Of a stretch of DNA of 64,000 nt, positions 1-7,483 are shown one piece after another. Source of the DNA: CAMDPA01 sp965223035. GTDB taxonomy: Bacteria > Pseudomonadota > Alphaproteobacteria > Rhizobiales > Hyphomicrobiaceae. The stretch is from contig OZ244980.1 of assembly GCA_965223035.1 (NCBI GenBank), forward strand, positions 3,720,001-3,784,000, given 5' to 3'. The notes under the pieces are model-generated. The model ran no database searches, was not told the DNA's origin, and saw only the letters and a program-made list of their open reading frames with translations. Made by a program: the position numbers and the translations under genes. Every line of letters starts with the position of its first letter. The stretch's first letter is position 1.

Positions 1-1
1 G

Positions 2-313
2 CTGGTTCAGATGATCGGCGTAATGATGCCACACTTGGGCGAAGAGTGTTGGGCGCGGCTTGGATACAACACCTTGCTCGCCGAACAGCCTTGGCCAGAG
101 GTCGATCAGGCCCTTCTCGTTGACGATACGATCACCATTGCCGTACAGGTGAATGGTAAGCGGCGGGACGAGTTGACGGTATCTCGAGCAGCCGTGCCGG
201 CCGAGATCGAAGCCGCAGCGCTCAAATTGGAGCCCGTAATCCGAGCCATGGACGGTAAGCCAGCAAAGAAGGTTATCGTCGTGCCGCAAAGGATTGTGAA
301 TGTCGTGGTATAG
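2..313 (+). CDS. leuS: Leucyl-tRNA synthetase, C-terminal fragment
   Basis: This is the 3' end of the class I synthetase that charges tRNA-Leu in the cytoplasm; its 5' part lies outside the window. The visible ~103 residues include the end of the anticodon-binding helical domain (LVQMIGVMMPHLGEECW) and the small C-terminal domain with VQVNGKRRDEL and the terminal KKVIVVPQRIVNVVV strand typical of LeuRS. The reading frame is open from base 2. lptE starts inside the last codons (14-bp overlap), so the two are co-transcribed and probably translationally coupled. leuS-lptE-holA is a common alphaproteobacterial order, which supports the call. Confidence 0.95.
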   Translation: MVQMIGVMMPHLGEECWARLGYNTLLAEQPWPEVDQALLVDDTITIAVQVNGKRRDELTVSRAAVPAEIEAAALKLEPVIRAMDGKPAKKVIVVPQRIVNVVV

Positions 314-878
314 GCAATGCAGACCAGATCGAAGCGCGCGCTTTGCCGGCCCCGGCCGACAGGGTGAGTTCGGTTGGGGCGTTGCGATATTGTGCACGGT
401 TGCTGCTTTGAGCCTGGCCGGCTGCGGCCAGGGCGGCTTCCGACCGCTTTATGGATCGTTCGACGCTGGACCGGGGGTGCAAGCCAAGCTCGCGCATCTG
501 GAGATTGGACCGATCCCGGGGCGCACCGGGCAGCAGATCCGCAATGAGCTGATTTTCAAGGTCCGCGGCGGAGCGGCGCCGCTACCGCCGGTCTATCGGC
601 TCGATGTAGCGATCAAGGAGACCACCACGTCGACTCTGGTGTTGCGCGATGGCACGTCTGCTGCGCGGATTTATCAGATCGCCGCCAATTTCCAGCTTGT
701 GGACCTGAAGACCAAGAAAGTGCTGCTGCGTGGCCAGAGCCAAGGTCGGGCCACCCACGAGCGGTTTTCCAACGTGTTCTCCAACGTGCGGGCCGAGGAC
801 GATGCCAAATCCCGCGCCGCGAAGACGGTCGCGACCGATCTGAAGAGCCGCATTGCAGCGTTCCTAGCGACCACTTAG
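300..878 (+). CDS. lptE: LPS-assembly lipoprotein LptE
   Basis: LptE is the outer-membrane lipoprotein that plugs the LptD barrel and helps insert lipopolysaccharide into the outer leaflet. The 192-residue protein has a hydrophobic stretch (residues 27-41) ending in a lipobox LAGC with the lipidated cysteine at residue 42, followed by GGFRPLYG, a signature seen after the lipid cysteine in alphaproteobacterial LptE. The remainder is a mixed alpha/beta domain of normal size. The ATG at 300 lies inside the end of leuS; no better in-frame start is visible before the signal peptide, so about 20 extra N-terminal residues are predicted. holA follows after a 226-bp gap that holds an R1 repeat. The call rests on lipobox, size and position. 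Confidence 0.88.
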   Translation: MSWYRQCRPDRSARFAGPGRQGEFGWGVAILCTVAALSLAGCGQGGFRPLYGSFDAGPGVQAKLAHLEIGPIPGRTGQQIRNELIFKVRGGAAPLPPVYRLDVAIKETTTSTLVLRDGTSAARIYQIAANFQLVDLKTKKVLLRGQSQGRATHERFSNVFSNVRAEDDAKSRAAKTVATDLKSRIAAFLATT

Positions 879-890
879 ATGTTTCCTACC

Positions 891-960
891 CTAGAGCAAC
901 CTGCCTTTCATCGGAATCGGAACCGGGTTTGCGGTTCCGATTTAAGGCGCGATGATCTAG
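891..960. repeat. R1 palindromic repeat, alpha/beta hybrid
   Basis: The element runs CTAG to CTAG. Its left half is of the alpha type (agagcaacctgcctttcatc) and its right half of the beta type (ggttccgatttaaggcgcga, then tgatctag). The halves still pair around the inner cggaa/ttccg portion. It fills the lptE-holA gap. Confidence 0.85.
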
Positions 961-1104
961 CCGGAAGCAGCTTGCCGTCCCACTCACACTGAAACGCTCT
1001 AAAATCGTGGATCTTGTGTGAGCTGCAGCCGCAGATGCGTCTTTCGATAGGCGCCAGCGGGATCAACGCTGAACGGTCGAACACAGTCGCTTCGAGATCA
1101 TTTG

Positions 1105-2175
1105 ATGGTGGCAATCAAAGCCAACCAATTTGCCGGCTTCCTCAAATCACTGCCGCGCGAGTTGTGCGCGGTGCTCACCTACGGGCCCGATGCGGGCCTC
1201 GTCGCCGAACGCGCCACGGCCGCCGCCCAGCGGTTTGCCGCCCGGGACGAACCGCCCGGCGAGATCTTGCGCATCGAGGAAGCCGATCTCGAGCAAGACC
1301 GTGATCGCATCTACCTGGAGTTGCAGACGGTGGCGATGTTCGGCGGCGCCAAGGTTGTCCGCACCACGGCGGGCCGACGAATCAATGCCGCCTTTCTCAA
1401 ACCGTTGCTGGAACCCGGAGCGATCGCCGGCACGTTGGTCGTCGAGGCCGGCAACCTGCGGGCAGACGACGCCGTGCGCAAGCTGTTTGAGCGCGCCCAG
1501 GTCGCGGCTGCGATCCCCTGCTTTGCGGATGCGGCCAAGGACATCGAGGCCATCATCCGCAACACGCTGAGCGAAGCCAAGCTCACCATCGCACCCGAAG
1601 CGATGCAGATGCTGTTAGGCCGTCTCGGCGCCGACCGTGCGCTGACCCGGTCGGAACTTGAGAAGCTGGTGCTTTACGCCAGCGGCACCAAGGCCATCGA
1701 CGAAGCGGACGTCGAGGCGGTGGTGGGCGACGCTTCGGAGTTGGCCATCGACGCAATCCTGTTCGCCGTCAGTGGCGGCGACGGGCGTAGGGCCGTGGTG
1801 GAGTTCGACCGTGCCGTCTCGTCGGGAAACAACGCGCAAATGATCATCGCGCTCACGCAGCGCCATTTCCAGCGTCTGCATCGTGTCCGCGCCGCCCTTG
1901 ACACCGGTCGAAGCTTCGATGAAGCCGCGCGCGCGTTGCGGCCACCGCTTCACTTCAAGACCCGCTCAACGGTCGAAGCGCACTGCCGGAATTGGGATAC
2001 CGCCAGCCTCGACCGTGCGCTGGCCTTGATTGGGCGCGCGGCCCAACGCGCACGGTTGTCGGGCGATCTGGAGACCACCTTGACAGAGCGCCTGTTGCTG
2101 GAGCTGGCAACGATGGCCGCGTCGCGGCAACCTGGAGCCACCGGCTTTTCATCGGTATCGGAACGACCCCGATGA
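1105..2175 (+). CDS. holA: DNA polymerase III delta subunit
   Basis: HolA opens the beta sliding clamp within the clamp-loader complex. The 356-residue protein has the usual three-domain size. Family-typical stretches are LTYGPDAGLVAERA near the N-terminus (the degenerate P-loop region of delta), LVVEAGNLRADDAVRKLFE, IDAILFAVSGGDGRRAVVEFDR, and LIGRAAQRARLSGDLETTLTERLLLELA near the C-terminus. I chose the ATG at 1105; a TTG directly precedes it. The last ~12 residues (GFSSVSERPR) are encoded by an R1 repeat, and the TGA stop lies inside the hairpin, so the natural C-terminus appears to have been altered by the repeat. The next gene is convergent. Confidence 0.93.
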   Translation: MVAIKANQFAGFLKSLPRELCAVLTYGPDAGLVAERATAAAQRFAARDEPPGEILRIEEADLEQDRDRIYLELQTVAMFGGAKVVRTTAGRRINAAFLKPLLEPGAIAGTLVVEAGNLRADDAVRKLFERAQVAAAIPCFADAAKDIEAIIRNTLSEAKLTIAPEAMQMLLGRLGADRALTRSELEKLVLYASGTKAIDEADVEAVVGDASELAIDAILFAVSGGDGRRAVVEFDRAVSSGNNAQMIIALTQRHFQRLHRVRAALDTGRSFDEAARALRPPLHFKTRSTVEAHCRNWDTASLDRALALIGRAAQRARLSGDLETTLTERLLLELATMAASRQPGATGFSSVSERPR

Positions 2176-2249
2176 AAGGCAGGCTGCTCTAGATCATCGC
2201 GCCTTTGATCGGGATCGTTCCGATACCGATCAAAGGCAGGTTGCTCTAG
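2144..2249. repeat. R1 repeat, two hairpins in tandem
   Basis: An alpha hairpin (2144-2192, arms ttttcatcgg and ccgatgaaagg) is joined through a shared ctctagatc to a second hairpin (2189-2249, arms gcctttgatcgg and ccgatcaaaggc). The holA stop lies inside the first, and the stop of the convergent TPR gene is the terminal CTAG of the second. The element fills the whole convergent junction. Confidence 0.85.
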
Positions 2250-3256
2250 CGCACCGCCATGTCGGACCAAGATCCCGGTGGCAAGCCGACGGCATTGGTC
2301 CCGGCCGATGACCGCAGCGTGGCCGGCGACCCGTTGGATCCAGACGGCGCCGGGCTGCGCTTGAGTTCGACAACGGTACGCGCCGGCATGGCTGCCCGCT
2401 TCGCGACCGGCACCGGCGCATTGGTCTGGGCGAGCTTGGTGGTTGAGGTCCAGCTGTCAGGGGCCGGTATCGGCGTCGCTTTCACCATACGGCGCAAGTA
2501 AGCCGCGTTGGCCACCGCAGTCTGCGGCGCCACCTTCATCGCGAGCGTTCGGGACTCATCATGCTTACCTTGCAGGCTGAGGACGAGGGCCAGGTTCTGC
2601 GCGATCTTTTTGTTGTTGGAGCTGGCCGCCGCCCGCCGCAGATGTTGCTCGGCCCGTGCCGCCTGACCTTTGGCCACATAGGCCATCGCCAGATTATTGA
2701 GCAAGGACGGGTGATCGGGTTTCAGCATGAGCGCCCGCTCAAAGTACGCAACTGCCTTCTCGAAATTGCCTTGCTTGGCCTCGACGGTGCCGCGCGCGGA
2801 GATCACGCGCCAGTCGGGTTCCATGGCGTTGTCGGCAATCCTCAGCAGTTTCTTGGCGGTCTGCACCTGACCGAACTCAAGCGCCAGCCGCCCGTACTCG
2901 GAAGCCAATTCCTTGTTGTCGCCATGCAGCAACGACACCGAACGCAGCACGCCGAACGCTTTCTTTTTATGGCCGGCCGCCTTGAGGTTGCGAGCATAGT
3001 TCAGTGCGGACTTGATGTTGCTTGGTTGTTGCTTGTGCCGCTTACCCCAGTACTCCAATGCCTTGAGCATTTCAGTTTGCGAATTCGGGCTGTTCTGGGA
3101 AGCCTCGGCCAATGGTTTCGGCGCAGCCAGCCCGACGATGTTGCCGAGATCTCCTCCCGCTGAGCACGCACCGGTGAGCAGCGCAACAGCACCGATCGCG
3201 GCGAAGCTGCACCGACCGGTCGCTGCGCCAGTTGGCCACGGAATCCCTATGAGCAT
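2246..3256 (-). CDS. TPR-repeat lipoprotein, TadD-like
   Basis: A predicted 336-residue lipoprotein with a hydrophobic leader ending in LLTGAC, then Ser/Gly. The middle holds at least three to four tetratricopeptide repeats: EMLKALEYWGKRH, VLRSVSLLHGDNKELASEYG, FEKAVAYFERALMLKPDHPS, LLNNLAMAYVAKGQAARAEQ. Such TadD-type proteins are pilotin or assembly factors for Flp pili, but no other tad gene is in the window, so only a periplasmic TPR scaffold role is safe. The C-terminal ~80 residues are Pro/Ala/Ser-rich and probably disordered. I chose ATG 3256, preceded by GGGGGAC, rather than a TTG at 3313. The TAG stop is the outer edge of an R1 repeat. Confidence 0.8.
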   Translation of the reverse strand: MLIGIPWPTGAATGRCSFAAIGAVALLTGACSAGGDLGNIVGLAAPKPLAEASQNSPNSQTEMLKALEYWGKRHKQQPSNIKSALNYARNLKAAGHKKKAFGVLRSVSLLHGDNKELASEYGRLALEFGQVQTAKKLLRIADNAMEPDWRVISARGTVEAKQGNFEKAVAYFERALMLKPDHPSLLNNLAMAYVAKGQAARAEQHLRRAAASSNNKKIAQNLALVLSLQGKHDESRTLAMKVAPQTAVANAAYLRRMVKATPIPAPDSWTSTTKLAQTNAPVPVAKRAAMPARTVVELKRSPAPSGSNGSPATLRSSAGTNAVGLPPGSWSDMAVR

Positions 3257-3504
3257 CGACGTCCCCCGAGCCGGCACCCTACAACGGCGCCCAATGATTC
3301 GCTTGATATGCAAGGGTCGACGACAAGATTGAACAGATGGTTAAATTGATGCGCCCTCAAACCGACCCGAGTTTCAACCTCAAGGCGCCCCAGGACGGTT
3401 GTTTTCGACGCTGACGCAAGCTATGGCGGAGATCGTGCCGGGTGCCGTTTAGCCCGGTCACGCGCACAGGCCGGTGCGAAGCATTCCAAAATGAGTCCGA
3501 CTCC

Positions 3505-4956
3505 ATGACCGATCCGTCCGCGGCGACCGCTGCTGCCTTGCCTGAGACCATCCTGTTGGCTGCCGACGAAACGATGCCGGCTCCGCTGCCGATTTGGCCG
3601 GTGGGTGGCGCCGACGACATTGGCGCGTTAAAGCTGGAGGCCCGGCAAATGGCGTGGCTTGAGGCTCAGCAATTCAAGCCTACCGCCGGCCGGGTGGTCT
3701 TGCTACCGTCCCGTGAGGGCCACGTGGCGGGCGCCGTGATCGGGCTTGGACATGGCGCCGCCGCCGACCCGGCGGGCCCGCCCAGCCTGCAAGCGGGTGT
3801 GCTGCCGCGCCAGCTTCCGCCGGGTCGCTATGCCCTCATGGGCGCTTTGGCGGAACAGGAGCTTGCGGCCGTCGCCTGGGGTCTCGGCAGCTACGCCTTC
3901 CAGCGATACAAATCCAACGACGACGCCCCCGGCCAACCGGCCCAACTGGTGCTCTCCGCCAACCTCGACCGCAGCCGGGTCCTGGCGCTGGTTGAGAGCG
4001 TCTGGCTCGGGCGGGACTTGATCAACACGCCGGCCTGCGACATGGGCCCAGCAGAGCTGGAAGCTGCAGCCAAGTCGCTGGCGCAACGCCACAACGCTGG
4101 CGTCACCGCGACCGTTGGCGACGAGCTGCTGGTCAACAAATTGCCGCTCATTCACGCGGTCGGCCGCGCCAGTCAGCGGGCGCCACGCTTGATTGAGCTG
4201 ACCTGGCAGCATCCACTTGGACGGCCCGATGCCCCAAAGGTGACGCTGGTCGGCAAAGGCGTTTGTTTCGATACCGGCGGTTTGGACATCAAGCCCGCCA
4301 GCGGCATGCTGCTGATGAAAAAGGACATGGCCGGTGCGGCCACCGTCCTCTCGCTGGCCGCCATGATCATGCGGTTGGGGTTGGACCTGCGTCTGCGGGT
4401 TCTGATTCCAGCGGTTGAGAACGCGATTTCCGGCAATGCCTATCGTCCGCGCGATGTGATTCGCTCGCGCGATGGGCGGACGGTGGAGATCGGCAACACC
4501 GACGCGGAAGGCCGCCTGGTGCTATCCGACGCACTTTGCCTGGCTGACGAGGACGAACCGGATGCTATACTGACATTCTCGACCCTGACCGGTGCCGCCC
4601 GCGTCGCGCTCGGTCCCGAACTACCGCCGTTCTTCACCGATGATGATGCAATGGCAGCAGCGATTTCGACCGCCGGCAACGCGGTTGGCGATCCCGTATG
4701 GCGGATGCCGCTCTGGCCGGGCTATGAGCGGACCTTGGACAGCGACGTTGCCGACATGGGAAATGTGGCGGACAGCCCGTTTGCCGGCTCGATCGTCGCC
4801 GCGCTGTTCCTGCGCAGGTTCGTCAGACGCACACGCCGTTTTGCTCATTTTGACATTTATGGGTGGCGCCCGACAAAGTGGCCGCTCGGGCCAAAGGGCG
4901 GCGAGCCGCAGGCCGCGCGAACCATGCTAAATGTGCTCAGTCAGCTCTTCGGTTGA
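3505..4956 (+). CDS. Leucyl aminopeptidase, M17 family
   Basis: A cytosolic metallo-aminopeptidase that removes N-terminal residues from peptides. The 483-residue chain carries the M17 hallmarks: VGKGVCFDTGGLDIKPASG (metal-binding Lys and Asp), MKKDMAGAATVL, and the signature NTDAEGRLVLSDAL with Asp and Glu ligands. The N-terminal macro-like domain is shorter and more divergent than in E. coli PepA, as in the alphaproteobacterial group often found beside NlpC/P60 proteins. ATG 3505 (MTDPSAAT) is preferred to an in-frame start 63 bp upstream. The NlpC/P60 gene follows after 23 bp, so the pair is likely one operon for turnover of peptides, possibly from peptidoglycan. Confidence 0.92.
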   Translation: MTDPSAATAAALPETILLAADETMPAPLPIWPVGGADDIGALKLEARQMAWLEAQQFKPTAGRVVLLPSREGHVAGAVIGLGHGAAADPAGPPSLQAGVLPRQLPPGRYALMGALAEQELAAVAWGLGSYAFQRYKSNDDAPGQPAQLVLSANLDRSRVLALVESVWLGRDLINTPACDMGPAELEAAAKSLAQRHNAGVTATVGDELLVNKLPLIHAVGRASQRAPRLIELTWQHPLGRPDAPKVTLVGKGVCFDTGGLDIKPASGMLLMKKDMAGAATVLSLAAMIMRLGLDLRLRVLIPAVENAISGNAYRPRDVIRSRDGRTVEIGNTDAEGRLVLSDALCLADEDEPDAILTFSTLTGAARVALGPELPPFFTDDDAMAAAISTAGNAVGDPVWRMPLWPGYERTLDSDVADMGNVADSPFAGSIVAALFLRRFVRRTRRFAHFDIYGWRPTKWPLGPKGGEPQAARTMLNVLSQLFG

Positions 4957-4979
4957 GACCCAGAACAGGCAACACATGA

Positions 4980-5846
4980 ATGAGCAAGCCCCTCGACAAC
5001 CGCCGCCACGCCTACCGCAAGGATCTCGCCTCAAGCAGCCTGCAAGGCATCGTTGAGGCGCCCCGCTTCGTGACCGGCACCCTCTACCAGGCCGTTCACT
5101 CGGTCCTGCCCTTGCGCGGCGAGCCGGACCCCGCCGCCCACGTCCAAACCCAAATGCTGTTCGGTGAGTTGATAACCGTATATGACACGGCGAACGGTTG
5201 GGCCTGGGGACAGCTGGAGCGTGACGACTACGTGGGCTACGTGGTCGCCGATATGTTGAGCGCGACCGTGGTCGATGGCACACATTGCGTCTCAGCGCTC
5301 GGCACCTTCGTCTACCCACGCGCTGACATCAAATCCCCACCGATGCTTCATCTCTCGCTTAACGCCCAGCTCGCCGTGGCTGAAACAGATAAAGACATGA
5401 GCCGATTGGCAACCGGGGGCTATGTGGTCAACCGCCATATTGTCCAGCAGAATAGGCCCGCCCGCGACTACGTCGATGTCGCGGAGCGTTTCTTAGGCGT
5501 GCCGTATTTGTGGGGCGGTCGGTCTAGCCTCGGCGTTGATTGCTCGGGGCTGGTGCAGCTCGCCATGCAGCGCGCGGGGCTCGTCGCCCCCCGGGACAGC
5601 GATATGCAGGAGGCTGAGATTGGCGAATCGGTGCTCGTGCCGAAGTCGTTGGAGGGCTTGCAGCGCGGCGACCTCGTGTTCTGGAAGGGCCACGTCGGCA
5701 TCATGGTGGACGGCGTCATGCTGCTGCACGCCAATGCCTATCACATGGCTGTCGTCATCGAGCCGCTGTCAACGACCGTTGCCCGAATAGCCCGCAACGG
5801 TCAGCAAATCACGTCTATCAAGCGCCCGGTGGGGCTGACGGGTTGA
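4980..5846 (+). CDS. NlpC/P60 family peptidase with SH3-like domains
   Basis: A 288-residue predicted murein-peptide endopeptidase related to gamma-D-glutamyl-L-diamino acid (dipeptidyl-peptidase VI type) hydrolases. The N-terminal ~140 residues form bacterial SH3-like modules (LFGELITVYDTANGWAWGQL, DDYVGYVVADML). The C-terminal catalytic domain has GVPYLWGGRSSLGVDCSGLV, with the nucleophile Cys in DCSG, then GDLVFWKGHVGIMVDG with the catalytic His and LLHANAYHM. No signal peptide is visible, which suits a cytoplasmic role in recycling wall peptides with the M17 peptidase just upstream. ATG 4980 starts MSKPLDN; a second ATG five bases earlier is out of frame. Confidence 0.92.
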   Translation: MSKPLDNRRHAYRKDLASSSLQGIVEAPRFVTGTLYQAVHSVLPLRGEPDPAAHVQTQMLFGELITVYDTANGWAWGQLERDDYVGYVVADMLSATVVDGTHCVSALGTFVYPRADIKSPPMLHLSLNAQLAVAETDKDMSRLATGGYVVNRHIVQQNRPARDYVDVAERFLGVPYLWGGRSSLGVDCSGLVQLAMQRAGLVAPRDSDMQEAEIGESVLVPKSLEGLQRGDLVFWKGHVGIMVDGVMLLHANAYHMAVVIEPLSTTVARIARNGQQITSIKRPVGLTG

Positions 5847-5964
5847 TCGCCACATTGACGCGCGAATAGTGAAGCACGACACACGTGGTTCACCCCGCTA
5901 ACCGGTGAGACCGCATCAACAAGGATTAAACTGCCGCGCACTCAAGCGCGATCGGGCGACGACC

Positions 5965-6297
5965 ATGATCAGTTCTGGCCTGCGAATCCTGTCCATCCAC
6001 CTCCTTTCAGTCGCGCTGGCTGGCGGCGCGACGGCCGATGGTCAGCTGATCGAACGGGGAAGACAGATTGTGACAGAGCAATGTGCCCGCTGCCATGCGG
6101 TCACCGCCTCAGGCGCCAGCCCGCGAATGCAGGCGCTACCGTTCCGTGACATTGCCAAACGCTATCCATTGAGCCATTTGGAGGAGGCGCTGGCGGAAGG
6201 GATCATCACGGGTCACAATGATATGCCGGAGTTCAAGTTCGATCCAGCCGAGATCGCCGCGATGTTGAGCTATATCGATTCGATCTCCGAGCCTTGA
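5965..6297 (+). CDS. Small monohaem c-type cytochrome
   Basis: A secreted 110-residue class I-like cytochrome c. Residues 1-25 form a Sec signal peptide (LSIHLLSVALAGGATADG). The haem site is CARCH at residues 40-44, and the likely axial methionine is in GHNDMPEF near residue 89, followed by the usual C-terminal helix EIAAMLSYIDS. I started at ATG 5965 because the upstream in-frame ATG adds 20 polar residues before the signal peptide. It is clearly paralogous to the minus-strand cytochrome at 7484-7843 (shared RGR..., C..CHAV, P(F)R, RYP, GH(N/D)(D/E)MP, YIDS). The electron partner is not evident from the neighbours. Confidence 0.88.
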   Translation: MISSGLRILSIHLLSVALAGGATADGQLIERGRQIVTEQCARCHAVTASGASPRMQALPFRDIAKRYPLSHLEEALAEGIITGHNDMPEFKFDPAEIAAMLSYIDSISEP

Positions 6298-6345
6298 GCC
6301 ACTGGCTGCGCTGGCTCTGACCCAGCGCACCAAACCGACGTTTTC

Positions 6346-6457
6346 GGCCCAGGATTCTCGGCCCAGGACTGTCGGCCCAGGACTGTCGGCCCAGGACTCT
6401 AGGCCCAGGACTCTAGGCCCAGGACTCTAGGCCCAGGACTCTAGGCCCAGGACTCTC
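6346..6457. repeat. 14-bp tandem repeat, eight units
   Basis: Eight head-to-tail copies of ggcccaggactctc with only minor changes: unit 1 has gatt for gact, units 2-3 end in gtc, units 4-7 end in cta. The array ends 42 bp before the ATG of the HicA-like gene. Unit length is not a multiple of three and no ORF uses it. There are no spacers, so it is not a CRISPR array. Confidence 0.95.
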
Positions 6458-6499
6458 GGCATGGTTGAAGTTGCATAGTCCATTATGAGATGAGAACCC

Positions 6500-6763
6500 A
6501 TGAACCACCGCCACCGCAAAGTGCTCCACGCCCTGTTCGCCCATCCGGTCAGCGCCAACATCGACTTCAAGGCAACCATGCACGTGCTCGAGGAGCTGGG
6601 TGCGGAAATCACCAACAAGTCCGGCAACCGCGTCGGCGTCACGTTGAACGGTCACACGGTTGCTTTTATGCACGCGCACCACGATTTGCCGAAAGAAGAG
6701 GTCGCGCAAATTCGCAAATTTTTGATCGATTGCGGGATCGACCCAAACCAGTACCCGCTGTGA
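6500..6763 (+). CDS. HicA-like toxin, no HicB beside it
   Basis: An 87-residue protein with the double-stranded RNA-binding-like fold of HicA mRNA interferases: an N-terminal helix (HRKVLHALFAHPV), a strand region SGNRVGVTLNGHTVAFMHAHH, then helix EEVAQIRKFLIDCGIDP. This pattern (G.RV ... L.G ... H.H, then V..IR.FL...GI) is that of the HicA proteins commonly paired with HicB. No HicB-like ORF follows: downstream is an R1 repeat and convergent genes. It may therefore be a domesticated orphan, or the partner may be elsewhere. The catalytic His cannot be assigned with certainty. Translation starts at ATG 6500 just downstream of the 14-bp tandem array. Confidence 0.7.
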   Translation: MNHRHRKVLHALFAHPVSANIDFKATMHVLEELGAEITNKSGNRVGVTLNGHTVAFMHAHHDLPKEEVAQIRKFLIDCGIDPNQYPL

Positions 6764-6871
6764 CGGCGCGCTGGCCGGCTGGGTGATGGGCGCCCACGAC
6801 GATGATGACGATCGCAACGGAAGCGCAGCGCTGGCCGCTGGTCGCGTCCGCTTCGATCGTTTCAGCGCGCG

Positions 6872-6934
6872 CTAGAGCAACCTGCCTTTAATCGGAACCG
6901 GCTTTGCGGTTCCGATTTAAGGCGCGATGATCTA
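6872..6934. repeat. R1 repeat, alpha/beta hybrid
   Basis: From CTAG at 6872 (ctagagcaacctgcc) to tgatcta at 6934. It lies between the HicA-like gene and the convergent cytochrome gene. The frame of the undamaged cytochrome gene would read through it to a stop at 6862. Confidence 0.85.
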
Positions 6935-6986
6935 AAACCCCGGTTCGGTGGCGCGTAGCTCTCCCGCCGCGCCAGGATAAGGGCCG

Positions 6987-7340
6987 CTAAAGCTGCAATC
7001 TCATCGCAGGTGCAATCTCGTCGCAGGTGACTGGCGCTTGCGGCATTGGCGGATGCGGAACGACGATCCGGCCGGCAATTCGTTCCGCCGTCTGATCGGT
7101 TCGATTGGCAATCGCGCGAATGCTCGGTCCATCGGCGAGCACGCGCGCGCCTAAGCCCGCACCGCCGACCGCATGACAACCGTCGCACAGGCCGGCTGCA
7201 AGCTCGCGTCCAAGCACCGAATCGCGGGCGGCTTGGCCGCGAGCGGGTCCACGCGTCAGCGCCACCACAAACAACGCCGCAGCGATGATCAGCAGCACAA
7301 TCTGCAGCTTCCGCAGCGCCTCTCGGCTCACTCGCTTCAT
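6987..7340 (-). CDS. Membrane-anchored c-type cytochrome, C-terminus frameshifted
   Basis: A 117-residue protein with an N-terminal membrane anchor (residues 13-30, IVLLIIAAALFVVAL), haem motif CDGCH at 52-56 and a probable axial Met in HPPMPQAP (residue 99). The C-terminal helix expected after VTCDEIA is missing: the protein ends in PAMRLQL. The cause is an adjacent 17-bp tandem duplication at 6995-7028. Removing one copy restores DEIAALAALILARRE, a normal cytochrome C-terminal helix, in a frame that stays open to 6862. The gene may be a recent pseudogene or encode a shortened protein. The start is ATG 7340. The second cytochrome lies 143 bp upstream on the same strand. Confidence 0.75.
   Translation of the reverse strand: MKRVSREALRKLQIVLLIIAAALFVVALTRGPARGQAARDSVLGRELAAGLCDGCHAVGGAGLGARVLADGPSIRAIANRTDQTAERIAGRIVVPHPPMPQAPVTCDEIAPAMRLQL
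6995..7028. repeat. 17-bp tandem duplication inside a cytochrome gene
   Basis: Two adjacent copies, gcaatctcatcgcaggt (6995-7011) and gcaatctcgtcgcaggt (7012-7028), differ at one base. Seventeen is not divisible by three, so the event shifts the reading frame of the cytochrome gene. Confidence 0.95.
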
Positions 7341-7483
7341 GGACGCCAATCTCCCGCGCAACGACTTGCCAACACGGCCCCGAACCGCCGGCCAGTGCCG
7401 CAACCCGATGCCAGCTTCCGCATCGGATGCGATGACGCCGACTCACCGTGCGCGGCTGAGCGCCTTGAAGCGCCGATGGCCAT

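Noticed and set aside
2561..3163. Plus-strand open frame opposite the TPR lipoprotein
   Set aside because: The TPR repeats and lipobox on the minus strand identify the real gene.
6346..6457. CRISPR array
   Set aside because: Units are contiguous 14-mers without spacers, and no cas gene is present.
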